Positions 1 to 5,538 of a stretch of 7,565 nt of DNA are shown one piece after another. Source of the stretch: JBAXHO01 sp037138855 (GTDB lineage Bacteria > Patescibacteriota > Dojkabacteria > B142 > OLB20); contig JBAXHO010000079.1 in assembly GCA_037138855.1 (NCBI GenBank), positions 1-7,565 on the forward strand, in the 5' to 3' direction. The notes below the pieces were generated by a model that saw only the letters and a list, made by a program, of their open reading frames with translations, did not search any database and was not told where the DNA came from. Position 1 is the first letter of the stretch, and each line of letters opens with the position of its first letter. The position numbers were made by a program, and so were the translations under genes.

Positions 1-1
1 T

Positions 2-29
2 CGGTATACGGTGACCGGTAATCGGGATT
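2..29. repeat. Degenerate heptamer tandem array (CGGNNNN type)
   Basis: CGG recurs at positions 2, 9, 16 and 23, giving four units of exactly 7 bases. On the other strand this reads as ACCGNNN units and resembles the array at 4833-4863. It lies in non-coding DNA downstream of the S1 gene. The left side may continue beyond the window. Confidence 0.75.
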
Positions 30-43
30 CTGCATTTAATTAC

Positions 44-85
44 AGACTTAAGTCTTAAGTACTATCTGGAATCTAACGTTCTACT
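44..85. repeat. Very degenerate heptamer array
   Basis: The stretch can be cut into 7-base units: AGACTTA, AGTCTTA, then AGTACTA and further units of the TCTGGAA/TCTAACG type. The period is clear in the first three units and weak afterwards. It belongs to the same family of spacer repeats as its neighbours. Confidence 0.5.
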
Positions 86-103
86 ACTTTGAACTCATAA
101 TTC

Positions 104-125
104 GATCCTGAACTTGTTTCAGGAT
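104..125. repeat. REP-like palindrome
   Basis: ATCCTGAA at 105-112 and TTCAGGAT at 118-125 form a perfect 8-bp stem around a CTTGT loop. The core CTGAACTTGTTTCAG resembles short palindromes I recall as dispersed intergenic repeats in several bacterial groups. No T tract follows on either strand, so it is unlikely to be an intrinsic terminator. Its copy number in this genome cannot be seen here. Confidence 0.55.
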
Positions 126-179
126 GCCATTCGCTCATAAATTGCAGATTCCTAGATTTCTTTATTCTTAGATTCTTTC

Positions 180-211
180 CTATTAACTACTGTCTACTGT
201 CTACCGTCTAC
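180..211. repeat. Heptamer tandem array (CTACYGT type)
   Basis: CTAC recurs at 187, 194, 201 and 208, exactly 7 bases apart, with unit CTACTGT or CTACCGT. A degenerate unit, CTATTAA, precedes at 180-186. The array abuts the S1 terminator. Confidence 0.8.
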
Positions 212-240
212 AAAAAAGGGCTTGTCACCAAGCCCTTTTT
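212..240 (-). terminator. Intrinsic terminator of the S1 gene
   Basis: A perfect 12-bp stem pairs 213-224 with 229-240. Read on the minus strand, the loop is GTGA, a GNRA tetraloop, and a run of T follows (complement of 217-212). It lies 22 bp beyond the S1 stop codon. The stem is flanked by A/T tracts on both sides, so it could also stop transcription coming from the left. Confidence 0.9.
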
Positions 241-262
241 GCGATAATTATGTAACTATTCT

Positions 263-1474
263 TTATTCTTCAAGATATTCACTAAGACGTGACATCTCAG
301 GTGAGATCTCAGCATTTGCTTTTTCGGTCTTTACTTCCTTTTGAGGAGCTTTGACGCGTTTTAAGCTAAGTCCCAAGTGTCTTTCTTCTTTAGAAATTGA
401 AATAATTTCAAGTTCATAAGATTTGCCGGCTTCCACAATCTTTGAAGGATCTTTGACTAACTTATCAGAAAGTTCAGAGATATGAATCAGGCCATTAAGA
501 CCTTCATCGATCCGGACAAATGCACCATAATCAACGATTTTGGTGATTTCCCCATGTACTCTCTGCCCGACTTTGTACTCACGGACAATGTCATCCCATG
601 GATCTCGCAAAAGACGTTTAACTGAGTAAGCTACACGCTTGCCTCCGTCTTCGATACCGATCACCTGGACTTTGATCTTTTCTCCCACTTTATGAAAATC
701 AGCAGGATTGACTACTTTATCCCAGGATATTTCCGACAAATGGACAAGACCTTCCAGGCCTTGAGCATTGACGAATAGACCAAAAGGAGCAATACCAGTT
801 ACTTCTCCTGCCAGAGTATCGCCTGTTTTTACTTTTTGCAAAGTAGCAGCACGTTTCTCCATATCAGCACTTGCAGTGACAAGTTTTTCAGAGAAAATCA
901 CCCGGTTTTTCTCCCGGTCAATTTCTATTACTTTCACTTTGAGTTCTGTGCCGATGAGTTCAGCCAATTTGGTCTGTAATTCTTTATCAGCATCCTGCTT
1001 GTTGGAATATCCACCAAGAGGATAGATGCGGGAATTATCCAGTTGTGATGTCGGGACAAAGCCCCGCAAACCACCACCGATGTTGACGATCACACCACCA
1101 GTATTGGCCTCCATCACTTGCACGGTCACTGGCAAATCTTTTTCCAGTGCACTATTTAACTCGAACCACTTACGAGCAGTTCCTGTTCGGCGGATCGATA
1201 ATTCGATTTGACCCAAATCGTTTTCTCCATTGATCACGTAAACTAATACGTCTTCGCCGATACCTTTGTCCAATTTCTCGCCTTCCAGTTTCATTTCCCT
1301 TCCGGAAACGACACCTTCAGCACGACCTCCTACATCGACGATCACTTCGCCCTTGGAAATCTTTACGATTTTACCTTGAACGATATCACCGCGTTTGAAT
1401 GTTTTGGGAGGATTTTGCATAGCTTCCAAGTAAGTTTCTAGCTCCTTGGTGAGCTTATTGTCTGTAGTAGACAT
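263..1474 (-). CDS. rpsA: 30S ribosomal protein S1 (four S1 domains)
   Basis: This gene encodes a 403-residue S1-type RNA-binding protein, expected to bind mRNA on the 30S subunit and help translation begin. Four OB-fold S1 repeats are visible at about residues 27-96, 113-199, 214-288 and 300-373. Repeats 3 and 4 carry the canonical FGLFV/YGAFV and GLVHLSEIS/GLIHISELS motifs. A charged, disordered tail ends in SEYLEE. Proteobacterial S1 has six domains, so this is a short form, as in CPR bacteria and Chloroflexi. The reading frame stays open upstream to 1753, but that extension would cross the S1 promoter and overlap the divergent gene. The ATG at 1474-1472, giving MSTTDNKLTKE, is therefore chosen. 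No Shine-Dalgarno sequence precedes it. The gene is monocistronic, with its own promoter and terminator. Base composition is richer in G+C than the cassette that follows. A multi-S1-domain protein with another role is less likely. Confidence 0.93.
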   Translation of the reverse strand: MSTTDNKLTKELETYLEAMQNPPKTFKRGDIVQGKIVKISKGEVIVDVGGRAEGVVSGREMKLEGEKLDKGIGEDVLVYVINGENDLGQIELSIRRTGTARKWFELNSALEKDLPVTVQVMEANTGGVIVNIGGGLRGFVPTSQLDNSRIYPLGGYSNKQDADKELQTKLAELIGTELKVKVIEIDREKNRVIFSEKLVTASADMEKRAATLQKVKTGDTLAGEVTGIAPFGLFVNAQGLEGLVHLSEISWDKVVNPADFHKVGEKIKVQVIGIEDGGKRVAYSVKRLLRDPWDDIVREYKVGQRVHGEITKIVDYGAFVRIDEGLNGLIHISELSDKLVKDPSKIVEAGKSYELEIISISKEERHLGLSLKRVKAPQKEVKTEKANAEISPEMSRLSEYLEE

Positions 1475-1546
1475 AATCTGAAAATTGCTTAATTGTGAAA
1501 TTTTGTCTCCGATAAAGGAAACAGCAATCAAGCCCTTTCGTGTATT

Positions 1547-1576
1547 ATTATAGCAAAAATAATCAAAATTTGTTAA
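1547..1576 (-). promoter_or_regulatory. Sigma70-type promoter of the S1 gene
   Basis: Read on the minus strand, TTAACA (complement of 1571-1576) is followed after 18 bases by a perfect TATAAT (complement of 1547-1552). An extended -10 TGC precedes the -10 box. Transcription should start near 1540, giving a 5' leader of about 66 nt without a Shine-Dalgarno sequence. E. coli rpsA also lacks a strong one and is autoregulated; whether that applies here is inference. Confidence 0.8.
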
Positions 1577-1579
1577 AAT
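1571..1579 (+). promoter_or_regulatory. Possible extended -10 for the plus-strand cassette genes
   Basis: TGTTAAAAT contains TG-N-TAAAAT, an extended -10 shape, 28 bp before the ATG at 1608. There is no convincing -35 box. It overlaps the -35 box of the S1 promoter on the other strand, so the two divergent promoters may compete. This is a weak call. Confidence 0.3.
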
Positions 1580-1607
1580 AATATTAATAATTTTACTCTT
1601 TCTAAAG

Positions 1608-1928
1608 ATGGCATCAGCAACAAAAGAAGCAGCAAAATCAGGCGAAAACCCTTTAAAGCGTATTGCTGATTTTTTGCTAGGTAAAACAGCTGAGGATAAA
1701 GCAAGAGTAGCAACTGAAGCAGGTCTTACAGGTGCTGCGCTTTTAACAGCCAATTCTTTAGGGATGATTACACCTGGTCTCGCTGCACTTCACGGAGTTG
1801 GTTCCTTAGCAATTACTGCTGGTATGGGCTTAGCTTTATTAAATCCAATTATAGCCGGCTCTGCAGCATTTATTGCAGGAGGTTTTGCCTTAAGTAAATT
1901 AATTACAACCATGGGACACAAAAAATAA
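1608..1928 (+). CDS. Small hydrophobic, glycine/alanine-rich membrane protein of unknown function
   Basis: The product is 106 residues and not recognised. Residues 1-36 are charged and probably helical. From about residue 38 to 100 the chain is almost continuously hydrophobic and rich in Gly and Ala, enough for two or three membrane segments (roughly 39-58, 62-78 and 80-98). It ends in a short basic tail, GHKK. Small-residue spacing of the GxxxG kind suggests close helix packing. No signal-peptide cleavage site is evident. The gene starts at the first in-frame ATG, 133 bp from the divergent S1 gene. Its TAA stop overlaps the ATG of the next gene by one base (TAATG), so the two are probably translated together. 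The region is AT-richer than the S1 gene. Function is unknown; a pore-forming or membrane-anchoring role would be speculation. Confidence 0.7.
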   Translation: MASATKEAAKSGENPLKRIADFLLGKTAEDKARVATEAGLTGAALLTANSLGMITPGLAALHGVGSLAITAGMGLALLNPIIAGSAAFIAGGFALSKLITTMGHKK

Positions 1929-2350
1929 TGAATGAACTGCATCGAACTATTTTAAATATCATGATCCCCTTAGGTTTTCCGGAATATGAGTCCAATGAAA
2001 TCGCTAAAAACTTAGTCTCGCAAGTAATAATTCTTACATTAAACGACTTTCTCGATGCTGAACAAAAAGCAAAACTCAACGTACTTGCTGAAAAAAATGA
2101 TCCTGACTTACTCATGGCTCAATTAGGACAATATACTATTGATGCCAATCAATTACAGACCAAATTTACCCTACATACTGAAACTGTTTTAACAGAATTT
2201 TTCAGTGCCATGCTAGAGAAACTCCCTGAAGACAAAGTGGAGGAATTTAAGAAACTTATGAAGCAATTGGAAAATACCTCCAAAAATATTACTGTGAAAA
2301 CAGATATCACATCTTCTCCCAAAGAAATTTTACAAGATCTAGCTGCTTAG
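1928..2350 (+). CDS. Hypothetical soluble helical protein (140 aa)
   Basis: Not recognised with certainty. The 140-residue sequence is predicted by eye to be almost wholly helical. Residues 6-100 have the pattern of alternating hydrophobic and acidic helices, with LNDFLDAEQKAKLNVLAEKND near the centre. This recalls small uncharacterised helical families common in Patescibacteria (DUF5663-like), but I could not confirm the match. Residues 100-115 are lysine/glutamate-rich, and the tail (118-140) looks flexible. There is no membrane segment or signal peptide. It is joined to the preceding membrane-protein gene by a TAATG overlap, which suggests coupled translation and a shared role, perhaps as a partner of that protein. 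Its stop lies only 7 bp from the stop of the convergent gene, and no clear terminator separates them. Confidence 0.75.
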   Translation: MNELHRTILNIMIPLGFPEYESNEIAKNLVSQVIILTLNDFLDAEQKAKLNVLAEKNDPDLLMAQLGQYTIDANQLQTKFTLHTETVLTEFFSAMLEKLPEDKVEEFKKLMKQLENTSKNITVKTDITSSPKEILQDLAA

Positions 2351-2357
2351 AAAAAGC

Positions 2358-2897
2358 TTATTGAGCTGGCTCTTCTTTGCTGATGCTACCACCGAGGTTA
2401 ATTTGTGGTTGTTGAACTGGCTGAGCTTGACCTTCTAAAGCAGGATTAGCAACACCCAGATTAATTAATAACTGTTTTTTTAAATATTCAAATGTTTCTA
2501 ATTTTTCAATCAATAAATCATTATATTCTTTTTGAATATTTTGATAATCATTCAAATATGCCTCAATGTCTAATCTGTTTGTCTCGCTTAATGTTGGCCA
2601 AAATTGATCCAAAAAGGCTTTGTAATAAAGCTGAAAATTATTATCAATTAAACTTGCTAATTCCTCACCTTTTAGAAGTTCTAATACATTTTTTGGAACA
2701 TTACCCTCTTCTGTATTTTGCAAAGCTTCAAAAGTCATTTCAATCCCTTTTGATTTTAAAAATTCATCGATAGTAGATTCAATAGTCACAAGAGCTCCAG
2801 AAACAATTTTTTCATTAGTGGCTGTAATAATTTCAGGATTTTTCGTTTTTAACAAAATTGTTAAAATATTATCATCAATGAAATAATATTTGATCAT
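2358..2897 (-). CDS. Hypothetical helical protein with a proline/glutamine-rich tail (179 aa)
   Basis: Not recognised. Residues 1-16 form a hydrophobic, strand-like start (MIKYYFIDDNILTILL). Residues 24-145 read as a series of amphipathic helices. The last 30 residues, rich in P, Q and G (QAQPVQQPQ), look disordered and could be a tether or binding tail. There is no transmembrane segment. It is the last gene of a three-gene minus-strand run; its ATG lies 19 bp after the stop of the preceding 345-residue protein, with no promoter visible in between. No Shine-Dalgarno sequence precedes the start. The coding sequence is strongly AT-rich, more so than the S1 gene. It converges on the 140-residue gene from the other strand. 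Confidence 0.72.
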   Translation of the reverse strand: MIKYYFIDDNILTILLKTKNPEIITATNEKIVSGALVTIESTIDEFLKSKGIEMTFEALQNTEEGNVPKNVLELLKGEELASLIDNNFQLYYKAFLDQFWPTLSETNRLDIEAYLNDYQNIQKEYNDLLIEKLETFEYLKKQLLINLGVANPALEGQAQPVQQPQINLGGSISKEEPAQ

Positions 2898-2916
2898 CAG
2901 TTATTTTTAAAAATTA

Positions 2917-3954
2917 TTAAGCTGCAGCTCTATTGACTCTGGCACCTCTAGCTAAACTAATAATGTCTGTTATATTAGGACCAAAACCTGCTGCTTGAGA
3001 AAAACTGCCTCGAATCCTATCGTCATTTTTCACTCCTCTTGGTAAAATCGACATGGCGACTAATTCTTCATACATTTTACTTATATTAGCAATTAATTGC
3101 ATATTATCCAAAACTGCATCTTTTCTAATCCCTGCTTGTCCTTTATGTTCAGAGGCAATTTTTTTCCTAGATTCAATTTGAGTATCAGTTAATTTTTGAA
3201 ACTCTTCATTTCTTCTCATTCTTCCAAATTGAACTATACCTGTAATGCTGCTACCCAATCCAAGCAAACCACTTCCAGACATTGCTGCCAGTAATCCTCC
3301 ACCTCCAGAACTAAGCATTACACTTAAAGGTAATGAAGCGAATAAACCTACTCCACCCAAGGCAAAAGCAGCTAAAGGTAGACCACAATACTTTAAAAAA
3401 TAACCGAATTTTTTCCAATTTGCTGTAGTAATCTCACGATTAGCCTTCGCTTCCTGACGTACAGAAAGTGCTAAGTCATAATTTTTTACTTGAAAATCAG
3501 CTTCTTGCTGGTCAGCTTCAAGTTTAAGTACAGAATTAATTCCATTACGAACTGGAACTGGTACACTGCCTAAATCGATTTTATCTGCTACATCTCGAAT
3601 ATTTACAATTTCATCACTAGGAACTCCTGGAAGTTCTGTCCAATCTACATGTGCAGTTGATGCATTAATATCAGCATTAAATCTAGTTCCCAATACATCC
3701 ATTGCTTCTTCAGTATCCTGATAAGATGACTCCAATCTAGCTGCTTCCAATTTTAATGCGATTTGTGGTAACTCTTTTATAGCTTGAGTCATTAAAGCTG
3801 GATTATTTGTATCACTTGCTAATTGAGCCGTTGCATCAATTCCTGCCAAAAATATCTCAACTTCTGATCTTTGAGTCGGTGGAAGCTCAACAGCAGCCTC
3901 AGCTCGCGAAGCAGCGGTTTGTCCGCTTAATGCCACAGGGATAGGTAAACCCAT
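2917..3954 (-). CDS. Unknown protein with a central hydrophobic hairpin (345 aa)
   Basis: Not recognised. The first 180 residues are mostly soluble, with long Ala/Glu/Gln-rich helices (about 30-95 and 140-175). Two hydrophobic segments follow at about 186-214 and 220-242, joined by a glycine-rich turn (SSGGGG), and the second is bounded by RMRR. Residues 245-345 are again charged and helical and end in NRAAA. A helical body, a hydrophobic hairpin and a helical tail are seen in some membrane-inserting or pore-forming proteins, but I see no specific homology. No signal peptide is obvious. Its ATG is 2 bp after the stop of the 97-residue gene, so both belong to one transcript. It is the largest protein of the cassette and the most useful query for homology or structure prediction. 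Confidence 0.75.
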   Translation of the reverse strand: MGLPIPVALSGQTAASRAEAAVELPPTQRSEVEIFLAGIDATAQLASDTNNPALMTQAIKELPQIALKLEAARLESSYQDTEEAMDVLGTRFNADINASTAHVDWTELPGVPSDEIVNIRDVADKIDLGSVPVPVRNGINSVLKLEADQQEADFQVKNYDLALSVRQEAKANREITTANWKKFGYFLKYCGLPLAAFALGGVGLFASLPLSVMLSSGGGGLLAAMSGSGLLGLGSSITGIVQFGRMRRNEEFQKLTDTQIESRKKIASEHKGQAGIRKDAVLDNMQLIANISKMYEELVAMSILPRGVKNDDRIRGSFSQAAGFGPNITDIISLARGARVNRAAA

Positions 3955-3956
3955 AG

Positions 3957-4250
3957 TTATTTTCTAATATATTTATCTAAAATTTCAGGATGTACCTTAA
4001 TATAATCAAGTGTAGCCTGAGTAATAAATTGATTTTCTATTGCTTCATCAAATACTAACATTAAATTCAACAACGTTTTGTCATCAACTTGATGATTTTT
4101 CCGAAATTCCTCCACAAAAGCTCGTAAAACTTTATTGGTCAATTTATGTGCTAAAATAATACTTTTTTTATTATCAATTTTGATATGATCGATATCACCA
4201 TGAAGAATCTTCAATAAAAGATTCGCCGGATTTTTTTCTTGTTGAGTCAT
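3957..4250 (-). CDS. Hypothetical small helical protein (97 aa), first gene of the minus-strand operon
   Basis: Not recognised. The 97-residue product looks all-helical and soluble. Charged and hydrophobic residues alternate (for example KLTNKVLRAFVEEFRKNH at 36-53 and LNLMLVFDEAIENQF at 61-75), and the C-terminus is basic (YIRK). No DNA-binding or catalytic motif stands out. It has its own promoter about 25 bp upstream and no Shine-Dalgarno sequence. Two bases separate its stop from the ATG of the 345-residue protein, and that tight packing implies a shared process. It could be a chaperone-like or adaptor partner of the larger protein, which is inference from context only. Confidence 0.72.
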   Translation of the reverse strand: MTQQEKNPANLLLKILHGDIDHIKIDNKKSIILAHKLTNKVLRAFVEEFRKNHQVDDKTLLNLMLVFDEAIENQFITQATLDYIKVHPEILDKYIRK

Positions 4251-4274
4251 AAATATTAAAAATATCTTAGATTA

Positions 4275-4301
4275 ATTATACCATAAACTGCTGGAAAGCA
4301 A
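4275..4301 (-). promoter_or_regulatory. Promoter of the minus-strand three-gene operon
   Basis: On the minus strand a perfect TATAAT (complement of 4275-4280) is preceded by TGG, an extended -10. The best -35 is TTGCTT (complement of 4296-4301), with a short 15-base spacer. The predicted start is near 4268, leaving a leader of about 18 nt. Confidence 0.65.
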
Positions 4302-4457
4302 CATGGCTGTGAAAAAAAAAGAATTAGCCAGTTAATTTTGAACAGTATTATTTTAACTTAGAAAAAATGAAACTAAAATTGAAATTTCAATACTAGTTTG
4401 CACGAAATGAAAATTGATGTCAATGGATTTTGTAAGAAATTAATAAGAATTTTTGGC

Positions 4458-4635
4458 TTAATTCGTTTTGCTCTCTTTACTCTCCCTAACCATGCCCTCC
4501 AAATTATTTACCATTAAATGACGTAGATATTCTGCAAAACTGAGTCCATACTTGCTCGCTTTTTTTTTCTAGCTGTTCTACTAAAACTCCAGGAAAGACA
4601 ATATGTTTGGTGATTTTGTTATGTGAACCTGCCAT
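4458..4635 (-). pseudogene. Frameshifted ribbon-helix-helix (CopG-like) antitoxin/repressor gene
   Basis: From the ATG at 4635-4633 the frame reads MAGSHNKITKHIVFPGVLVE and then LEKK, where it enters a run of nine A (complement of 4560-4568). Continuing in frame gives a poor sequence and an early stop. Removing one A gives ASKYGLSFAEYLRHLMVNN and then a lysine/glutamate-rich tail, ending at TAA (4460-4458). The repaired 58-residue protein has the classic strand-helix-helix layout of MetJ/Arc/CopG repressors: a short strand (HIVFPG), helix A (LVEQLEKKASKYG) and helix B (SFAEYLRHLMV). Such proteins bind DNA as dimers and are often antitoxins. No toxin gene is visible on either side. A promoter and a direct-repeat operator remain upstream. 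The shift could be a real mutation, a sequencing or assembly error in the homopolymer, or corrected in vivo by polymerase slippage on A9. Confidence 0.75.
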
Positions 4636-4666
4636 ATTTTTAAAACTAATAAATTATGCTATCTAC

Positions 4667-4695
4667 ATAATACTATACAGAAAGTATACAGTCAA
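4667..4695 (-). promoter_or_regulatory. Promoter and direct-repeat operator of the RHH gene
   Basis: On the minus strand TTGACT (complement of 4690-4695), a 17-base spacer and TATTAT (complement of 4667-4672) make a good sigma70-type promoter. Within and beside the spacer, TATACAG occurs twice on the plus strand (4674-4680 and 4685-4691), exactly 11 bases or one helical turn apart. Direct repeats of this kind between -10 and -35 suit cooperative binding by RHH dimers, so autorepression is a reasonable inference. Confidence 0.7.
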
Positions 4696-4703
4696 TGGCC
4701 TAG

Positions 4704-4752
4704 GGATGTAGAAAATTGAAAGCTGAAAACTGGAATCTGGAATCCGGAAAGA
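4704..4752. repeat. Heptamer tandem array (GAAAACT / GGAATCT type)
   Basis: Units begin at 4711, 4718, 4725, 4732, 4739 and 4746, exactly 7 bases apart, with a degenerate unit at 4704. The unit drifts from GAAAACT to GGAATCT along the array, as expected from serial duplication and decay. It lies in non-coding DNA upstream of the RHH gene. Confidence 0.8.
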
Positions 4753-4801
4753 AAAAAAACTGATTCATTTAAACTTTATAAACAACTCAACATGATTAAT
4801 A

Positions 4802-4815
4802 CATAACTCATAACT
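4802..4815. repeat. Two-unit heptamer repeat (CATAACT)
   Basis: CATAACT is directly repeated at 4802-4808 and 4809-4815. It is short on its own, but it shares the 7-base period of the arrays on either side. Confidence 0.5.
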
Positions 4816-4832
4816 CTGGCAATATCAAAACT

Positions 4833-4863
4833 ACCGATTACCGCTCACCGGCCACCGAATACC
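4833..4863. repeat. Heptamer tandem array (ACCGNNN type)
   Basis: ACCG recurs at 4833, 4840, 4847 and 4854, with a partial ACC at 4861, so the period is exactly 7. Over 25 bases it matches the reverse complement of the array at 2-29 at 21 positions. It ends next to the stop codon of the small gene at 4868-5119. Confidence 0.8.
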
Positions 4864-4867
4864 ATTT

Positions 4868-5119
4868 TCAATGAAAATCCCCGCGCTCGCGCTTATCTAG
4901 CTTCTCTTGAAGATAATCTACTAGGTCAGTAATTCCCTGATGTACTTTTTCATCAAGCTTGAGTTTTTCTATGCCTGCCTGAAACTTGACCAGAGCTTCT
5001 CTGGCAATATAGTAACCACCACCAATATCCTGCTCTTCCTCACCAAAGGGATGCTTGAGGAGACTACCAACTAGAGCTAAATTTTCAATCCGTTCTGCTG
5101 TATCTTGGTCTGGTTTCAT
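4868..5119 (-). CDS. Hypothetical small acidic helical protein (83 aa)
   Basis: Not recognised. The 83-residue product starts MKPDQDTAERIENLALVG, has a central GGGYYIAREAL segment, and continues into a long charged helix (about 42-78, KFQAGIEKLKLDEKVHQG through LQEKLDKRERG). It looks soluble and cytoplasmic, without signal peptide or membrane segment. Codon use and G+C are closer to the S1 gene than to the five-gene cassette, suggesting a resident gene. The ATG at 5119-5117 is the first in frame, with no Shine-Dalgarno sequence, only an A/T-rich leader. It stands alone, with repeat arrays downstream and the rRNA terminator region upstream. No intrinsic terminator follows, although a short palindrome (ATTTTCA/TGAAAAT) spans the stop codon. 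Confidence 0.65.
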   Translation of the reverse strand: MKPDQDTAERIENLALVGSLLKHPFGEEEQDIGGGYYIAREALVKFQAGIEKLKLDEKVHQGITDLVDYLQEKLDKRERGDFH

Positions 5120-5162
5120 GGTGATTTTTTAAAATTTAAAAATACAAAAAATGGGAAGTTTG

Positions 5163-5171
5163 TTAATACCA
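5163..5171 (-). promoter_or_regulatory. Possible extended -10 for the 83-aa gene
   Basis: On the minus strand TGGTATTAA fits a TG-N-TATTAA extended -10, about 45 bp upstream of the ATG. No good -35 box is present at the expected distance, so this is only a candidate. Confidence 0.3.
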
Positions 5172-5301
5172 AGTATTTCAGAATTTGGGGAGAAAAGCAA
5201 TTTATGGGGAAAGGTTATTCTGTATAGTTTTTAAAAATTCGTTTTAATTAAAATGATTTTTCTCTGCTAAGATTTCTTTTACTTATCCTAAGTAATCAAT
5301 T

Positions 5302-5334
5302 CATACTTTTTCTTTTCAAAAAAAGAAAAGTATG
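5302..5334. repeat. Long A/T-rich inverted repeat (CATACTTTT / AAAAGTATG)
   Basis: CATACTTTT with a following TCTTTT pairs with AAAGAAAAGTATG, giving about 14 bp with one bulged T. The stem is almost only A-T pairs apart from its base. It resembles the paired CTTTT/AAAAG hairpins seen in spacers of various bacteria. It could act as a weak bidirectional terminator or be a dispersed repeat. Confidence 0.55.
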
Positions 5335-5538
5335 CAAAAAGAAATTTTTGGTGGTGGCAAAACTTGTCAATTGCTTATCCATTACTAGCCTTATCCCAGG
5401 TGAACAGTGACTGCCACCCCCAAGCCCCCGGTAATAAATCCTTAAAATACTTTCCGTTACTCATAAAATAAAACGCTTTACAGAGTTTGGGAAAAAAATT
5501 GAATAAGATAATATTTACATTTAAGTATTTTTTTCCAT
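5335..5538. other. Gene-poor stretch with a nested inverted repeat
   Basis: No plausible gene is seen here. GGTGGC (5353-5358) can pair with GCCACC (5413-5418). Inside this, GGTG (5399-5402) with CACC (5415-5418) and CAG with CTG form an alternative small hairpin at 5399-5418. A C-rich run (CACCCCCAAGCCCCCGG) follows at 5416-5432. The rest, to the rRNA terminator, is A/T-rich with nothing recognisable. Confidence 0.4.

Noticed and set aside
2..211. CRISPR array
   Set aside because: The repeats are 7 bases and degenerate, without spacers of constant length or conserved 25-37 base repeats.
768..1211. Plus-strand open frames across the S1 gene
   Set aside because: They are antisense to clear S1 domains and have no plausible protein features.
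1475..1753. N-terminal extension of the S1 reading frame
   Set aside because: It covers the S1 promoter and overlaps the start of the divergent gene. The sequence does not look like an S1 domain, and ATG at 1474 gives a normal start.
1903..2115. Minus-strand open frame under the 140-aa gene
   Set aside because: It is antisense to a gene with better composition and context.
2492..2773. Plus-strand open frame under the 179-aa gene
   Set aside because: It is an antisense shadow with no upstream signals.
4304..4336. Tiny plus-strand frame MAVKKKELAS
   Set aside because: It stops after 10 codons. It could be the remnant of a gene start, but there is nothing further to support it.
4378..4391. 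ATTGAAATTTCAAT palindrome
   Set aside because: It is a short A/T-rich palindrome with little loop and is expected by chance in such DNA.
4408..4518. Plus-strand frame of 36 codons opposite the RHH gene
   Set aside because: The opposite strand clearly encodes a known fold, so this is a chance frame.
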